Part shown: in pieces, positions 11,101 to 22,949 of the stretch | How the letters are laid out: each line of letters starts with the position of its first letter | Position numbering within the stretch: the stretch's first letter is position 1 | Source of the DNA: Schistosoma mansoni | Taxonomy: Eukaryota; Platyhelminthes; Trematoda; Strigeidida; Schistosomatidae | Direction of reading: 5' to 3' | DNA: 64,000 nucleotides | Assembly: GCF_000237925.1 (NCBI RefSeq) | Contig: NC_031495.1 | Coordinates: 60,370,939-60,434,938 of the forward strand | Program-made: the position numbers and the translations under genes | Notes under the pieces: model-generated | Seen by the model: the letters and a program-made list of their open reading frames with translations, nothing else | Databases searched by the model: none | Told to the model about the DNA's origin: nothing

Positions 11101-13052
11101 TATAAGTTAACGATTAATGTTCTTCTACTCTATATCCGGATATCCGTATTGATAAACCGACAATGCAGAAACTCTCCTTTAATTTCGAATCGATAACAAC
11201 TTCAGGTCATCGACAAATACATTCATAAGAAATGACGCCATATCATTTACTGACGACTAACAAACCAGCCCTGAACAAAGGTCATATTACTCATAGTCAC
11301 TTGATCAAGATCGGTGAAATATGACTGATTTTCCTTGAACAATTCCTTAGACTTCAATTGTGTACTGATTTTTACTTGCTTGCACTTGAGTAGGTTAATC
11401 AATTAATTAATCAATCGATTAATTGTTCTTGCTTAAGTCAAATCAAAGTGTGGAAGTCTGTATGATCGACTGAAAAATGACACCATTAAGTGTGCATACA
11501 ATGAGGAATAAGCTGAAGAAAAATCAGTAAAGCAGGAACTCTACTCTCAAACTAGTTTAGACTGACAGAATATACATCTCATTGTAGAAACAATGACAGT
11601 TATTGATCTGGAACTATATAAATCTTGACCCACTTCAACATTCACACGATGCGAATCAAAATTAGTTTACAAAAGAAACTAGCTAAGAGATAGGTCAATG
11701 ATTGCGAGTAGTGAATGATTAAGGAAATAGAAAAGATATCGATGTTAGGCAATGTTCGGCAGACAAACTTATCTTATGCTTCTATGACCAATAAATTCGT
11801 CCTAAAAAGATCAATGTAACTGAATTGGTTGTAGCTTTTGTTGCAACCACATCGTCAACAAAACTAGGTTCAAGGATAGCTAACAATCTATCGGAAAGTG
11901 TAGATGAACACTGACTGAGCTTGCATGAGGCTATGAAAATGGCGGGTCACGTCTCTTGTGGCATCCAGAAACGTCAATTTTATAAGTACTTGGTTTGAGC
12001 AGGTCACCTATAATTCATTAGTCTAATCCGACGACCAAAAGTCTGATGATAAGTGCAGATTTCTGCACAAGAAAATAACTTAAAATTTACAAAACGACTG
12101 GGGAATTTTTTTTTAACTAAATGGCTTATTCACCAGTTAAAAGGATATGAGCTACACTCTGTGTGAGGACTAATTATACTACTCGGTGGCCAAAAATGAA
12201 ATAGTTGAAGGATTCGAACCTGAAACTAGTGGCTGAGAAGCCTGATGGTCAGAGCATCCTCTAGAGTTGGAAACAGCTGCTTTATCTGGCAACTGTCGCA
12301 AGTTATTTTAAATTATCTGAGCCACATGCAGCGAGAAGTCTGGTGTGAGTGAAACAAACGGTGAAGTTGGTGGAAGGCCAATTAATAACAGTCAACGACC
12401 AAACTCGGTTTGAAACCAATGAAGTTTAACACAAGTTGAAGCTTAGTCAGACTCATAAGTACATACACCGTTCCCACACGTTAAAAAAATAAAAACGAGA
12501 TTCAAGTATGGATTTTGATACATTTAATTCTCCCGGATATTCGGGGAAAATAAATCGGACACAACTCACCTCTACGAATATGCATGTGAGTATCAACATG
12601 CTTGGCTACAGCCCGACGTAAAGAGATGTCTACTGGCGCAGCTCTATCAATATTTGGTGCAGTAGTCGTTTCACCCTTCAGGTAAGCTAAAAGATCACGT
12701 CGATCTGGAAGTCTTACGACTGGAAGGCCAGCACTCTGGAAACAATTATTACCACCAAAACGGGAAAACTTCTTACTGCTGCTTGTCGCACATACTGAGT
12801 ATGGGGCAAATCAATATGTTTTAGTAGATGCACAACACAATCCAACGTATAATAGTCTTTTGGAGTACCTTCCTTTCCAGACCTGCAACCAATGACTTGA
12901 ACACAAAACACTCCCAGTTACCCCCATACTAGGAAGTTCGTTTTAGTAGTCTTAGGCCAAGCAAAGTCTCCGAATATGACTTCACTTTGTGTTTCAACAA
13001 TAGGCTTTCCACTGAGATGATATTCTCGTAAAAGAGACAAGACATCTGCCAT
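5238..13052 (-). CDS. CDC73: CDC73/parafibromin homologue (Paf1 complex), seven exons, centre missing
   Basis: Cdc73 is a Paf1-complex subunit that links elongating RNA polymerase II to chromatin marks and 3'-end formation in the nucleus. Exons (minus): 13052-12922, 12882-12777, 12735-12570, 9942-9414, 8684-8548, 5944-5707, 5413-5238 (TAG stop). Splice sites are canonical and phases agree at every junction except 12570/9942. The start [11 protein letters not shown] matches animal Cdc73, followed by [25 protein letters not shown] and [18 protein letters not shown]. Exon 4 has [13 protein letters not shown] and [12 protein letters not shown], exon 5 [14 protein letters not shown], and exons 6-7 the Ras-like C-domain ([45 protein letters not shown]). 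About 490 residues are accounted for. Roughly 130-150 residues between exons 3 and 4 in relatives (nuclear signal, coiled and Paf1-binding part) are not found in 9943-12569. The introns are full of repeats. Confidence 0.93.
6576..6917 (+). mobile_element. LTR-like fossil, 342 bp, inside a CDC73 intron
   Basis: The block begins TGTGATGT and ends ACATCACA, an 8-bp perfect terminal inverted repeat with TG...CA ends as in long terminal repeats. It carries a TATA-like TGATATATAAAC near 6597. Three tandem units of about 31 bp (TTGGCGACGACCTTGATC type) occupy 6829-6917. I see no 5-bp flanking duplication and no internal region, so it is a solo or truncated LTR of unknown family and considerable age. 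Confidence 0.4.
7441..7753. mobile_element. solo LTR with CCCCT target-site duplication
   Basis: A 313-bp block with TGTTA...TAACA ends is flanked on both sides by CCCCT (7436-7440 and 7754-7758). That is the 5-bp duplication expected from retroviral-type integrase. No internal region is present, so it is a solo LTR left by recombination. It sits in the 3' part of an older RTE LINE fragment, within the CDC73 intron 8547-5945. I cannot assign its family, and it does not match the LTR piece at 41.3 kb. Confidence 0.7.
7754..8120 (-). mobile_element. RTE-clade LINE 3' fragment interrupted by the solo LTR
   Basis: The minus strand encodes the C-terminal part of the RTE-type polyprotein: [37 protein letters not shown], then [20 protein letters not shown] and [15 protein letters not shown]. 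It is collinear with the C-terminus of the LINE at 51.4-52.2 kb, at perhaps 75-80% identity by eye. Its 3' continuation lies beyond the solo LTR at about 7321-7440. Only the last 130 or so residues remain, so it is a dead, 5'-truncated copy. Confidence 0.8.
8134..8193. repeat. (TA)n microsatellite
   Basis: An uninterrupted TA dinucleotide run of about 60 bp lies at the 5' edge of the RTE fragment. It is likely polymorphic. Confidence 0.95.
9020..9215 (-). mobile_element. hammerhead-bearing SINE, diverged
   Basis: On the minus strand a tRNA-like head is followed by a hammerhead-like core with CTGAGGAGTCC and GCGAAACGACAGTCC (about 9083-9130). Stem II is imperfect (TCC...GGC) and stem I is weak, so cleavage activity is doubtful. 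It lies in the CDC73 intron 9413-8685. Confidence 0.55.
10186..10340 (-). mobile_element. RTE-type LINE fragment
   Basis: The minus strand reads [20 protein letters not shown] and [12 protein letters not shown]. This is collinear with CWGHRVSNSEVRCRVLGSDD and KSVYEVMNLHQL in the LINE fragment at 47.7-47.9 kb. It is broken and directly abuts the SINE-like module at 10341. Confidence 0.7.
10341..10861 (+). mobile_element. SINE-like module with LINE tail, copy A
   Basis: It is about 520 bp, starting CCCCAAATGCTCTGGTAC and ending GGTGCTTTTTTGTACCAATA, then a (TAAA)n tail. The last 60 bp and the tail match the 3' end of the RTE-type LINE fragment at 28130-28193, as in LINE-mobilised SINEs. Three other copies (27471, 28900, 38969) share the CCCC(C)AAATGCCC edge but have different flanks. 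Its antisense strand is open for about 100 residues in copies A and B, but I do not claim a protein. It lies in the CDC73 intron where exons are missing. Confidence 0.6.
10862..12169. other. CDC73 intronic sequence where conserved exons are expected
   Basis: Reading both strands, I find no exon matching the conserved middle of Cdc73 and no recognisable transposon. The sequence is unremarkable AT-rich DNA. Confidence 0.4.
12170..12275 (-). mobile_element. tRNA-like SINE head or tRNA relic
   Basis: The minus strand has GAGGATGCTCTGACCATCAG followed 20-odd nt later by a strong B-box-like AGGTTCGAATCCTTC. I cannot fold a complete cloverleaf, so this is more likely a tRNA-derived SINE head than a tRNA gene. 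Confidence 0.35.
12736..12776 (-). other. 41-nt intron 2 of CDC73
   Basis: GTAAGA...TTCCAG joins VRQAA to [12 protein letters not shown] with no length difference from human (VRRAA-TENIPVVRRPDR). The donor is a perfect consensus. A 26-nt alternative intron starting GTTTTG would insert four residues and has a poor donor. Confidence 0.88.
12883..12921 (-). other. 39-nt intron 1 of CDC73
   Basis: GTAACT...TTGCAG joins VWG to SGKEG across a split Gly codon and restores the VWG(S/T)GKEG motif of animal Cdc73. Tiny introns near the 5' end are a known schistosome gene trait. Confidence 0.9.
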
Positions 13053-13205
13053 TACGCAGACCGTAGCGTATTATTTGAAACGTGAGGGGAACTATCGTAG
13101 CGAATTCAATACTCAGTCTCCAGTAATAAGCATAGGAGATCCATCAACCTATACTAATCCTTGCACTTTATAACATTGTGGAAATTCAATCTCGTTTTGA
13201 ATATA

Positions 13206-14160
13206 TCAACAGAAGGTGTTGATATTACGTGTTCGGGCAGAGAATCCCAGTGATTCACTACTCAGTGAAAGAAACGAAACTCCAGATATAGAACGTTCTC
13301 TTAAATGATCAGTCTTGGAAGGAAAGAAAATATAAAACATATTAATACCAATGTTATCGTTCAGTGTACGATAATTCAATATTAGATCACCCTGTATTCT
13401 ACGGTAAGATAACGGAACTAAGTTAAGGTGTCTCAGTCTGTTTTCATGAGATAGGCCAGATAGACCTTTTACCATTTTAGTCCCTCTTCGTTGGACTCGT
13501 TTCGGCATATCCATCTCATATCTGTAACAAGGACTAGCTACTGCTTGAATCCCATATTCCCAATGCGGTCTCACGAAAGCCGGGTATAATAATCTAAACA
13601 TTTATTCATCCAAACACTGGAAAGACCTACGAATAAACCATAATATCCTATAGCCTCTTGCAGGAGCTTCACAATGACTGGTAGTTTTGAGATCGCGACT
13701 TAGTATAAATCCTAAATCTTTATAGTTCCTTACACTGGGTAACGAATCCACATATCGTGTAGTGATATGAATCATCACAGTTATTTAATTGCATCACCAC
13801 ACTCTTTTTAGGATTCACTTCTAGTGACCACCCGTCCACCCAAGCCACCAATGAGTTGAGATCATCCTGTAATACTATTCTATTTGACATGCTGTGTATG
13901 GATCTCTAAATCCTCATGTCATCGGCGAAGAGTAGAACGGGTGATTTTGCTACAGTTGCTAATTCATTTAGATAAAGTAAAAAGAACCGGGGATTGTACC
14001 CCGAGGAACTCCACATTTTACAAGTCCCCACGATGAGAGAACTCCATTTACCTTCACCCATTGTCTCCTGGCATGGAGAATGTCACTTATCCAATCTATG
14101 ACCGTAAAATGGATTCCAAAACTTTCCAACTTAGTTTTCAATCTAGCTTATTTCGGCTGG
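13206..14160 (-). mobile_element. CR1-clade LINE fragment (C-terminal half of RT)
   Basis: The minus strand encodes KLKTKLESFGIHFTVIDWI, then QWVKVNGVLSSWG, VPRGTIPGS, the catalytic FADD box (PVLLFADDM), NPKKSVVMQLNN, and LLYPAFVRPHWEYGIQA with KRVQRRGTKMVKGLSGLSHE. The order matches CR1-type LINEs such as schistosome SR1. It is broken by several stops and frame changes and lacks the endonuclease and ORF1. It lies about 150 bp upstream of the CDC73 start, so it may impinge on that promoter. Confidence 0.85.
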
Positions 14161-17100
14161 AGCTGAACAAAATCCAAGATTAAAAGTTCACATGTCTATC
14201 ATGGTAGACAGTAAGATTCAGATGCTTGTGAGTCAATATCCTCTGTTCATTTTACTGTTTGATTAACTTGATGTTAATAGGCATAGCATAATAAGGAGGC
14301 TATATTTCCTAAATTAACTTAGAAACCGGGTTTTTTCTATCTTACAAGTGTGCATATCCTATCGGCCACAAACATCGCAGATAACTGACCAATCCAAGAA
14401 AATATTACTGGTAGGCCCATAAAGGGTAAACTTCGTGGCCGGAGTTCTTAAGGAGGCAGAAATCTAGTTCACGAGACTCAAACCACACACGATGTTCCCT
14501 AAGTTACTCATACTTGGGAAAAAATAGGTGTAGAAGTACGTTTACTTGGAACAAGTGGTGTTTTTTTATATACGCTATTGTCCATTCTTGTCCCCAAACA
14601 GATATAAGTTAATGCGACCGTAATGACTGCCCTTAAATTTTGTAAATTTATGTAGGACATAAGATATGTATATATATGGTTTTAATTTTTAACAACATAC
14701 AGTAATGGTAATAATAGCCACAACAATTATAAGCTAATCTAGCTAATCAACACGGTAGTTTTTAACTTATTGTATGATTGATAAAGGCGGATATTCATTA
14801 GTCATATACTGATTTTACATTCCTTAAAATTTCAGATGCACTCACAGTACGCGTAAAGAAAAGCTTGACCTACGGGTTAGTTGAGGGCAAAAGTAGATAT
14901 AATTAAGACAATTAAGAGAAGAAAGGCTTAGCGCTCCAAAATGTCTTAACGGGCTACACAGTGGTTAACCCTTTAGCATATGGAAAGCATAGGTATTTTG
15001 CATTCGTATTGATAATAGCAATTGTTATTCACAAACAGCTTATGGATACATAAGTGTTGTGAAGAAACCATTTCGAGTAATAACACACAAGTTTCGATAA
15101 TGTTAGAATATTTCCCATATTTAAAGAAAACATGTTCTGTGCAAATGAAAAGAATGTTAAGTTGACTTTAAAAAGGAATGGGAGAAAATAAGAGAATAAA
15201 AAAATGAAGGAAACACGAAATAGGTAAATATTCTGATAAGCGTGTTTGTGAGCACCGAACAAGAACAAACGATTATTTGTCATCAAACGGATGACAGAAA
15301 AAAAAGAAAAGATCTTTTAAAAAATAAATAAGAAAATAACTCCTTATTGCAGTGAGATTCGACGGTAGAATAATTGTCGTGCAGTAATAGTTGGGAGTAA
15401 TTCTACGGAAGTCTCAATTAATTGCAAAAGATAGTCAAACATCAATATGCATGAGTCGCATATACGTCGTGAAGATGAAATGAATCTAAAACCTCTATTT
15501 ATTTAAGTGTAACACAAGATATTGTCTTAATTACAAGCTTTGGGTGCTTAAGAATAATATTTATTGGGAAAGAAGAGAGCGAGAGATAAAGAAAATTGAA
15601 CAACTAGTGATGGGGTTCAACCACAATAATAAAAAGGCAGTCAATACTGACCGCTGGGGTAGAACATCAATTTCTTTAACTTTTTTAGTTCACTCAGGTG
15701 AATATGTAGAATTATGGCCAACTTCGTTAATAGTACTGCTCTGATAGTAGACCTTACCCTAAAATTGTAGATTTGTCATGATGTGACCACCTAATCTATA
15801 AAATCTTACGTGGAAGTCACACCATTGTCTACACTGACTCGCCTTATCGTAATCATCACCAATATATGATGGAGAACACATTTAGTCTGGAGATAGAATA
15901 ATATATTCAATATGAATAAGATAAATGCTACACAAGAGTGACCACACCTGCAAGGCTAAGTCATGCCATCCGACAAATTAAATTTCGAATGAATACTTCC
16001 GCGTCCATCATTATTAACCTCCTCTTGATGTTACATGTTGAAGGCTTACTTTCCCAGATACCCCATGTTCGGTTTTGAGGATGGTGGTTAGGACCAATAC
16101 CACTACAAATATGATCAATGTTTTCACGTCAACTTATTGCATCGTAGGCCTGAAAAAGGTCATGTTTATGTTCATGTAATCAGTGAATTTATCATACTAT
16201 GATGTAACTTTTGTCAAGAACTAGATAAAACTATGAATTTTGCTAAGGCTGAAACTTCTATTCAATATGTCAGACTGCGTTACGCCGAACCTGCATTACG
16301 TACTGAAATGATATCCTTAATCATGAGAAGCATAATAAAAGTCATGATTATTTTGAAGTAGACTGTCAATGAATAATATCACTGGGGAAAAGTTTATCGT
16401 GTCGCAAGCTATGCTTTGATGTCTAAATGATTGTGGCCTTTAGTCTCTAAATAACATTACTTGTCTTCCTTAGATAATTCTTATTAGCTTATAGATTATT
16501 CTTGGGGTTTATATCCTTAATTACATATAGTCAGCTATTTTAAGCAACATGTGCATTCAAATAAAACAATAATTACGTCTGTTTAGTTGAGTATACTTGG
16601 TTGTTTTGTAATTCAGTTTCATCAATACAATAATGGTACTTGAAGGGAGTGTTGAAGCAAGTAAGTTTAGCAAGAGTTGCTCAATTTATTTATTTCTGCT
16701 AATGTGTTTAAGCTTCGAAATCAGGAAAAGACCGGTATTGGATTCTCAAATCATTGAAAAGGAGTGTTCTACGTCCTAATTAAATGAAACTGTCTGTGAT
16801 AGAACATTGAAAATCTGTGAAACTACTAACAGTGTTATTTTGTCATACATTGAATTTCCTTGAGTAATTTGCCGTGAAACATGACGCAAATGTATAAGAA
16901 CGCATAAATGAAAGCAAACGAATTAAAGCTTTACAATACAGAATTAAGGACAGGTTGTAATAGTTAAACTAATCTTTAACTAATGTTCATGATATTAGTA
17001 AATCACAGTTATGTAACTTGTCTTTTGCCTAAAAACATGTAATTTGTTTGTTTACTCATACTACATTTTTGACTGAAGCTACTATTTGTCTATTTATAAT

Positions 17101-17571
17101 AGAACAGGAGTGAGCCTTCACAGATCTTCTTGCAAACTGTTTCATCTTCAGAATTATGTGACTGTGGAACTGTTTACGGAAGACCGTACAAACGGCACCT
17201 CCAAATATTCTAAAAAGCAGGCTAAACTTTCATTTTAGTCTCATAATCGCTTCCACTACACACAAGTTTTCGTTCAACCCTTGATTCTACCCATAAAAAA
17301 TAACAAAGACCACAGCTGAACATCGATTTTTTGAAATACAGAATAGGGATATTAACCAAGCAGGACTCAAATGTTAGTTTGGAAGGCATAAGGGAACTTA
17401 CTATGTTAACGATAGTTCAAGTGTTGCGACGAGTCTTATCGAAATCAATGGTGTTCCAGGAAGTGCTAAACACTGGATCTACAAATGGAATGATACGAGA
17501 AAAAGAGTAATATTCATACACAGACAGACACACACAAACATAGATATTATCACATTAAACTACTTGTTTGT
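14161..17571. other. AT-rich intergenic, nothing recognised
   Basis: I see no supported exon, RNA gene or named repeat. The short open frames at 15029-15286 (minus) and 15544-15744 (plus) have AT-driven composition and no family resemblance. Confidence 0.3.
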
Positions 17572-17763
17572 CTAGCTATAAACAGACTTCCGGAATAAAT
17601 ATAACGTAGAAAGTAGACAAGTCATGAAACATTTAACAGCTTGATCACGATCACTCAGTATAACAGCTCGCTTACGATCATTGCTTGGTCTTCTGAACCA
17701 CACACCATTTGTTAGATACTTTTTATTGCAAGGATGTTTGTGGATCGTCTTGGACGAAGCCAT
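17572..17763 (-). CDS. small ORF, possibly the N-terminus of a transposase- or integrase-type protein
   Basis: This 63-residue frame starts MASSKTIHKHPC and contains GVWFRRPSNDRKRAVILSDR and DQAVKCFM. The wording is protein-like rather than random, and recalls the segment before the zinc-binding module of Ginger-type integrases, but no catalytic residues are present. It is short, isolated and unassigned; it may be an exon or a transposon fragment. Confidence 0.3.
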   Translation of the reverse strand: MASSKTIHKHPCNKKYLTNGVWFRRPSNDRKRAVILSDRDQAVKCFMTCLLSTLYLFRKSVYS

Positions 17764-18779
17764 TATGTACTGGTTGAGATCAAATCGCAGACGAAACGCG
17801 GCCTGGCAACCGATAAGTAGTGATCCATAAAGAAGTTAGCATGACAATCGTTATTTACCGTTTCACTCTCTGACCATAGAACTCCACCTTCCTTTTATGG
17901 CCAAAACAACGGACACACACAACATCCTCACAGCGGATTTCCGGTTCTTAATTGCTCGACCTCATTTCACACCGTGTAATGCGCCCAAGTGATCTAATAC
18001 TGTTATATATTCTGTAGCAAACCTTCCCCAATAGATCGATAGGATCTATGACTCAGTCCCAGGTTGTCGGGTAAGTGAGTCTCATAATCCTTTCGAATAT
18101 ACCACAGGTATCCATAACTGAGTAGTCAGTATTGGTTTGACTCGTTTACAGAAGAGGGTTATCCATAGTACTGAAGGGAACAAGAAAATGAAGACCGATT
18201 TCTTTCGTAGTTATCTATTACATCACGAATAACACTTAGGAACAAATATAAGACAGTTAGAAAGTCCAAGGTGGCACCAAAATTGATTTCAGCCAAAAAA
18301 CACTTATGCTGGTATCTGATATATATAAGAAATTACTCCAAACAAAACCTACTAACAGTTTATCACATAAAGCACGCAGGTATACAGAAAGAATACAATA
18401 ACTTGAGCAGTAGTAGCAGTGGCAAGGAACGAGAAAACAAAAGCGAGTCAAGGCATTGGTGCATAAATTTAGGGGACCGCATAAATTACGGAATTTCAAC
18501 ACACCAACGGATTAAGTTTTGCAGAGACACAAAAAAGCCAGAGGAAAAAGACAGGACTAGGCAAATCGACGGCCAATTTTCAGTAAATAGTTAGAAAACA
18601 GTAGCCGACAATGTCAGAGAAAGGTGTGTATGCGAATACGTGTATGTAGCGAACGGTAATCAGCGGGACAAGGAGAAGGGAAACAGAAAGTCAAACTAGA
18701 AAAAATTCTTCAGTGCCACTATTCATTGAATAGAATCATGAAAAATTACAAAATACTGCAGGAACAGTTTACGAATTGA
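17764..18779. other. intergenic, nothing firm
   Basis: Open frames overlap on both strands at 18257-18594 without family resemblance or splice context. I see no gene here. Confidence 0.3.
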
Positions 18780-19005
18780 GTCTACTTCAACCGTATTCAC
18801 AGGTTTCCCTTCTATGAAAACCTACTTCTGGCAGTTTTGTGTGCAACTGCAGTTGGATAATTAGTCTTCGGTCTTCAGTAATACGGATAGTAGGTTGGTA
18901 AACTTGTGTTGATCCTGACAGATTTCCTTCCATTGAAGGTCCAGTTTCTCCTTGAAAGTGTTTCCTGATGGGGCTGATACCAGTAGTTCGGGTAAGGCGT
19001 TCCAG

Positions 19006-20412
19006 TCATTGACCATTCGATGGGAAAAACGGCCTCGCCTTTAGTTTATTAGATTGTGGTTTGTGAACCTTCTTAATATAACTTCGGAGATTATAAGTGC
19101 TAAAGGGAGCATAAAGATAAGACATATTAACACCCAAATCATAATTAAAGATACGAAATGCCATTATAAGGTCACCTCGTGTCCTAAGATAAGACAAAGG
19201 GAAAAGGTTTAGACGTTTTAAACGCTCATCGTAAGGAAGTTTAGAAGGACCCTTCACCAATTTTGTCCCTACACACTGGAGAAGTTCAATTGAGTTAGCA
19301 TCCTTTATCAGACATGGGCTACCTGCTTGAATACATTACTCCAAGTGTGGTCTTACATAAGTGGGATATAAAATTTGAAACATCTCCTCGTCAAAGCATT
19401 TGAATGCTCGGCGAAGTGACCATAGCGCACGATAACCTTTGGAAACAGCTGCGTTGCAGTGAGTAGTAGCTTTCAAGTCGTGACTTATTATTACTCTTAA
19501 GTCTTTATGTTTTTGAACGTGTGCAAGAGATGTACCATTAATGGTATAATGGTAATGATTGCCGTGTCCGATGTGCATGATCACGCTCTTCCTGGAATTA
19601 ACTTCCAAGCCCCAACCATGAGCCTATATAACTAATTCGTCTAAGTCAGCTTGAAGATGAAAATGATCAGCCTCACTTCTTATTGTTCTCCAGACTTTGA
19701 CACCATTCGCAAACAATAATGTCGACGACTAAAGCAGTGGAGGTAATTCATTAACATAAATAAGTGAAAGTAGAGGGCCTAAGAGGGTGCTTTGGGGTAC
19801 ACAACTTTTGACCGGCTTCCATTCGGATAGCGTTCCACTGACCCTCACTCTCTGTTTGCGGTCACGTAAGAAGTTTCCTATCCATTCCTGTATAGGACCT
19901 GTTATTCCAAAGCTCGAGAGCTTCTACATATGACCTCACTGTGAAACCTTGTCAAACGCCTCTCTAAAATCTGTGAACATCACACCGATAGACAGGCCGT
20001 TATATAGGGCTCCTGTCCAGTCCTCTCTCGCAATAAGTAAGTTAGTCAAACATGAACGCCTGTTACGAAATCCATGTTGCTCGGGAGTTAACAGATTGTA
20101 CGAATCTATCTGACTCAATAACTTAACCCGAACTATCTTTTCAAGCAACTTAACGACTATGCTGGTTAGGCTGACAGGCCGGCAGTTAGATACGATCCTT
20201 CTCTGACAATCCTTAAATATAGGACTGACTATAGAGTCTTTCCAGTCTCTAGGGAATTGGGCGAATGAAAAAGACATGTTGAAGAGCGTCACGAGCGGTT
20301 TTGAAATAATGTCCGCAAGCGGCGACAGAAAGCGTGGATGTATCCCGTCGGGGCCCGGTAACCTACAAGGTTTGGGGCTAGTTATCAATGGAAAAACAGC
20401 TTCCTTAGTCAC
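19006..20412 (-). pseudogene. CR1 reverse transcriptase, inactive
   Basis: The start PGPDGIHPRFLSPLADIISK, then FPRDWKDSIVSPIFKD, CRPVSLTSIVVKLLEKI, LTPEQHGFRNRRSC and MFTDFREAFDKVSQ give RT motifs 0-3. The catalytic F/YADD box reads LLFANG, so both aspartates are lost. The C-terminal domain follows with NSRKSVIMHIGH, ILYPTYVRPHLE and GTKLVKGPSKLPYDERLK. It has at least three frame changes or stops. Confidence 0.8.
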
Positions 20413-20678
20413 ATGTACAGATCCTATGGCTGATATCTCGGTGTAATTGGGACAAGTAGTTGTAACACTACATGTAGAGTAGACTTCACTAAAATAGTTT
20501 GAAAAAGTCTCAGCTTTCGCTAAATCAGATTCAGCTAGTAAATCTGAATTTTCGTGTAACAGTAACGCGGGAATACCATCACTACGTTTTGTTTGCCGTT
20601 TAACGTACGAAAACAGTCACTTCGGACAGGTACGGCTATCATATGCCATCTGTCGTTCGTGAATGGTACGGGATTTAG

Positions 20679-21740
20679 CTATGGTCTTTTTACATATATT
20701 CTGGGATTTTTATATTCGCACTTAAATGATGCCTGTCCTGTTGACAAAAATTGTTTCCTACTCTTCAACAACTTCCGGGTTTCCTTATTAGTCCATGGAG
20801 GGGAATGTGATAGCTTACGTGTCGACCATGGGATAAACGGTTGTGTTACGGACTCGAATGTAGCCTTAAACTTACTCCATTCGTCTTCGATTGATCCATT
20901 CGCATTGATCAACCAGTCAATCGGGATAGCACAGTCTCTGATTTCCGGAATATTAGCTCTCCAGGTGTTAGGACGGGGTGCAACAGATGCAAATTCTATG
21001 CCATGTGTCCGGAACTTAATGGAAAGTACAACGTCGTCACTATTCACCTGTGGGGGAAGGTGTTGAATAACGACGATATCTTCACAGTGGTGTGTGAGGA
21101 CAAGCTCTAGCAATAGCGGACCATGTTCTAAGTCAATATGTGTCGGTTTTACGATTCCTTGTACGAATGCACACTGAATAATTGTCGATAAAAGGTCGCT
21201 TTCGAAACCCCCACCTGAAGGTGTGAGCTCTATCCAGTTGATATGTGGTGAGTTGAAGTCCCCGATGATGAGATAACAATTTGCTTTACTTCATGAATAG
21301 ATGTGTCTTATGATAAAGTCGTCAGCAAGACAACACGGACTACGATATATCCCTCCTATAGTGACTAGCCCGTTTCTGGACCTAATTGTGCAACATGCTA
21401 CCTCACATGTACCACTAACATGCGCCTCCGATATGATCGATTGTATGCGAAAGTTGTCTCTAATATATAACATTATGCCTCCTCCCTTTCGACTTATAAC
21501 TCTATCACTTCTGATACAGATGTAGCCTGAAATGGTGAGAGAACAGTTTATATCTGCAATCAGTCAAGTTTATGTGACAACAGTTATATCGAGATTGTAG
21601 CTGTAAATAATTCCCCAAAATCAATAGCTCATTAAGTGTTCGACATTGGATGCTGACCACGTTGTTTAAGTGGACTTGTTTAACTGAAGGCTTTCGGTCA
21701 TGCATCTGTACCAGATCACGTTTCAACTCAGCGTGGGACA
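20679..21740 (-). pseudogene. CR1 apurinic-type endonuclease domain
   Basis: Minus-strand pieces show VMLYIRDNFRIQSI, TIGGIYRSP, the metal-binding IIGDFNSPHINW, LLELVLTH and NSDDVVLSIKF (the family's SDH motif reads SDD). A linker WSTRKLSHSPPWTNKETRK leads towards the RT. The nuclease would nick target DNA. The reading frame is broken and the SDH histidine is changed. Confidence 0.7.
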
Positions 21741-22056
21741 CAGATCCTACGTTTCAATAGTTAGCTAAGAACGAACGCCTCTCGATATATTGGTAACGTA
21801 TCAAATATATCTTTCCTACCTCTTCTCGTCTGACTTCTGATTTCTATCGGGCGTAAGAAGGTTTCGAATATAGAAGGTACTACTGGCCGCTAGTTGTGAA
21901 ACTAGAATACCAGCTGTATCCTCAGGATTTAATCCATCACCACCAAACTTAGCTCGGAAATTTTATTTCGATGACTACGGACATTCGTGTAGCACACATT
22001 TAAGGTGTTTTGGTAATCATACGTTTTACCCATACAGGTCTCGGAAGCATTGGCTT

Positions 22057-22758
22057 TCAAGACCTGACTACTCGAAAATTTTTAATCGTAAGGTTCTTTT
22101 CGCCATTCAGCTTTCGAGTTCTTAACTCTGTAAGGGCATTCTTGCACTTGATCCGATCCTCAAACGGCCGATCTGGTCGAATACGAATACGTGAATCACA
22201 AGTTTTGTATGCGTTCGTCAATATTACGTCTCCTTCCTCGAAATTCCCGAGTACTAACTTCAAGATCCTTCTTTGTTGGGTCTCGCCTCCAACCCATTTA
22301 CCGAGTCTTATTCCTTTCGTGATATGTATCCCTGAAACCTCTTCGGGCAGCACATTTCTGATGACAACGTCCACTAACTGCAGATCGTGTGCGTGCCCTT
22401 TAGCAGGGTCATTGTCTTTCGACTCTTCTAGATTCCAAATAATTAAATTAGGAACGTGTTTAACTTCTCTAAAAGTCATGTTCACGGCTTTCGATCGCAA
22501 TGTCAGATCCTACCAGTTAACTGCTGGTATCTTACCGTTAGCTTTCCTTGTAACCGTGTCGTGTGAGTCGAGCGAGTGACTCACAACAATGTTTGATGGG
22601 GCCAAAACTTCCCTATATATGATAGGGCTAAATATTGTCTTACTTCCTGACTTTAACGGAGTAATCTGACACGCAAAATGTGAGTCCAAGAAAGACTTAA
22701 CAACTAAACGTAGGCTTTCTTTGTCTATCTTTCCTTCACTTCTACGTTTTCGCGTCAT
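22057..22758 (-). pseudogene. CR1 ORF1 C-terminal region
   Basis: Two frames hold it: MTRKRRSEGKIDKESLRLVV, then after a frame change FREVKHVPNLIIWNLEES, IRLGKWVGGETQQRRILKLV and LTELRTRKLNGEKNLTIKN. The VPNLIIWNLEES...LGK...RRILKLVL arrangement is the nucleic-acid-binding pattern of LINE ORF1 proteins. It is separated from the PHD part by several hundred diverged bases. Confidence 0.6.
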
Positions 22759-22949
22759 CTATTTCCCATCAGTCTCAGCATCCAGATTAGAACTACTCAG
22801 GACGATATTAGTTCTACACGGATGATCAGTCGCTGCTGTAGCAACTTGGCCACCAATATCAAAGGGTGTATCGCTCATTAATTGTTTCGGGGTAGAAATC
22901 TCTATTTTGTGTTACACTGTTGGGTGTATGGCACATGCCATGAGAGCAC

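Noticed and set aside
12170-12275. tRNA gene
   Set aside because: A strong B-box is present, but no acceptor stem or anticodon arm can be paired. A SINE head is likelier.
12736-12761. 26-nt intron starting GTTTTG in CDC73
   Set aside because: It would insert four residues and has a weak donor. The 41-nt intron starting GTAAGA gives an ungapped match to human.
22010-22579. 189-residue plus-strand frame
   Set aside because: Antisense of the CR1 ORF1 region.
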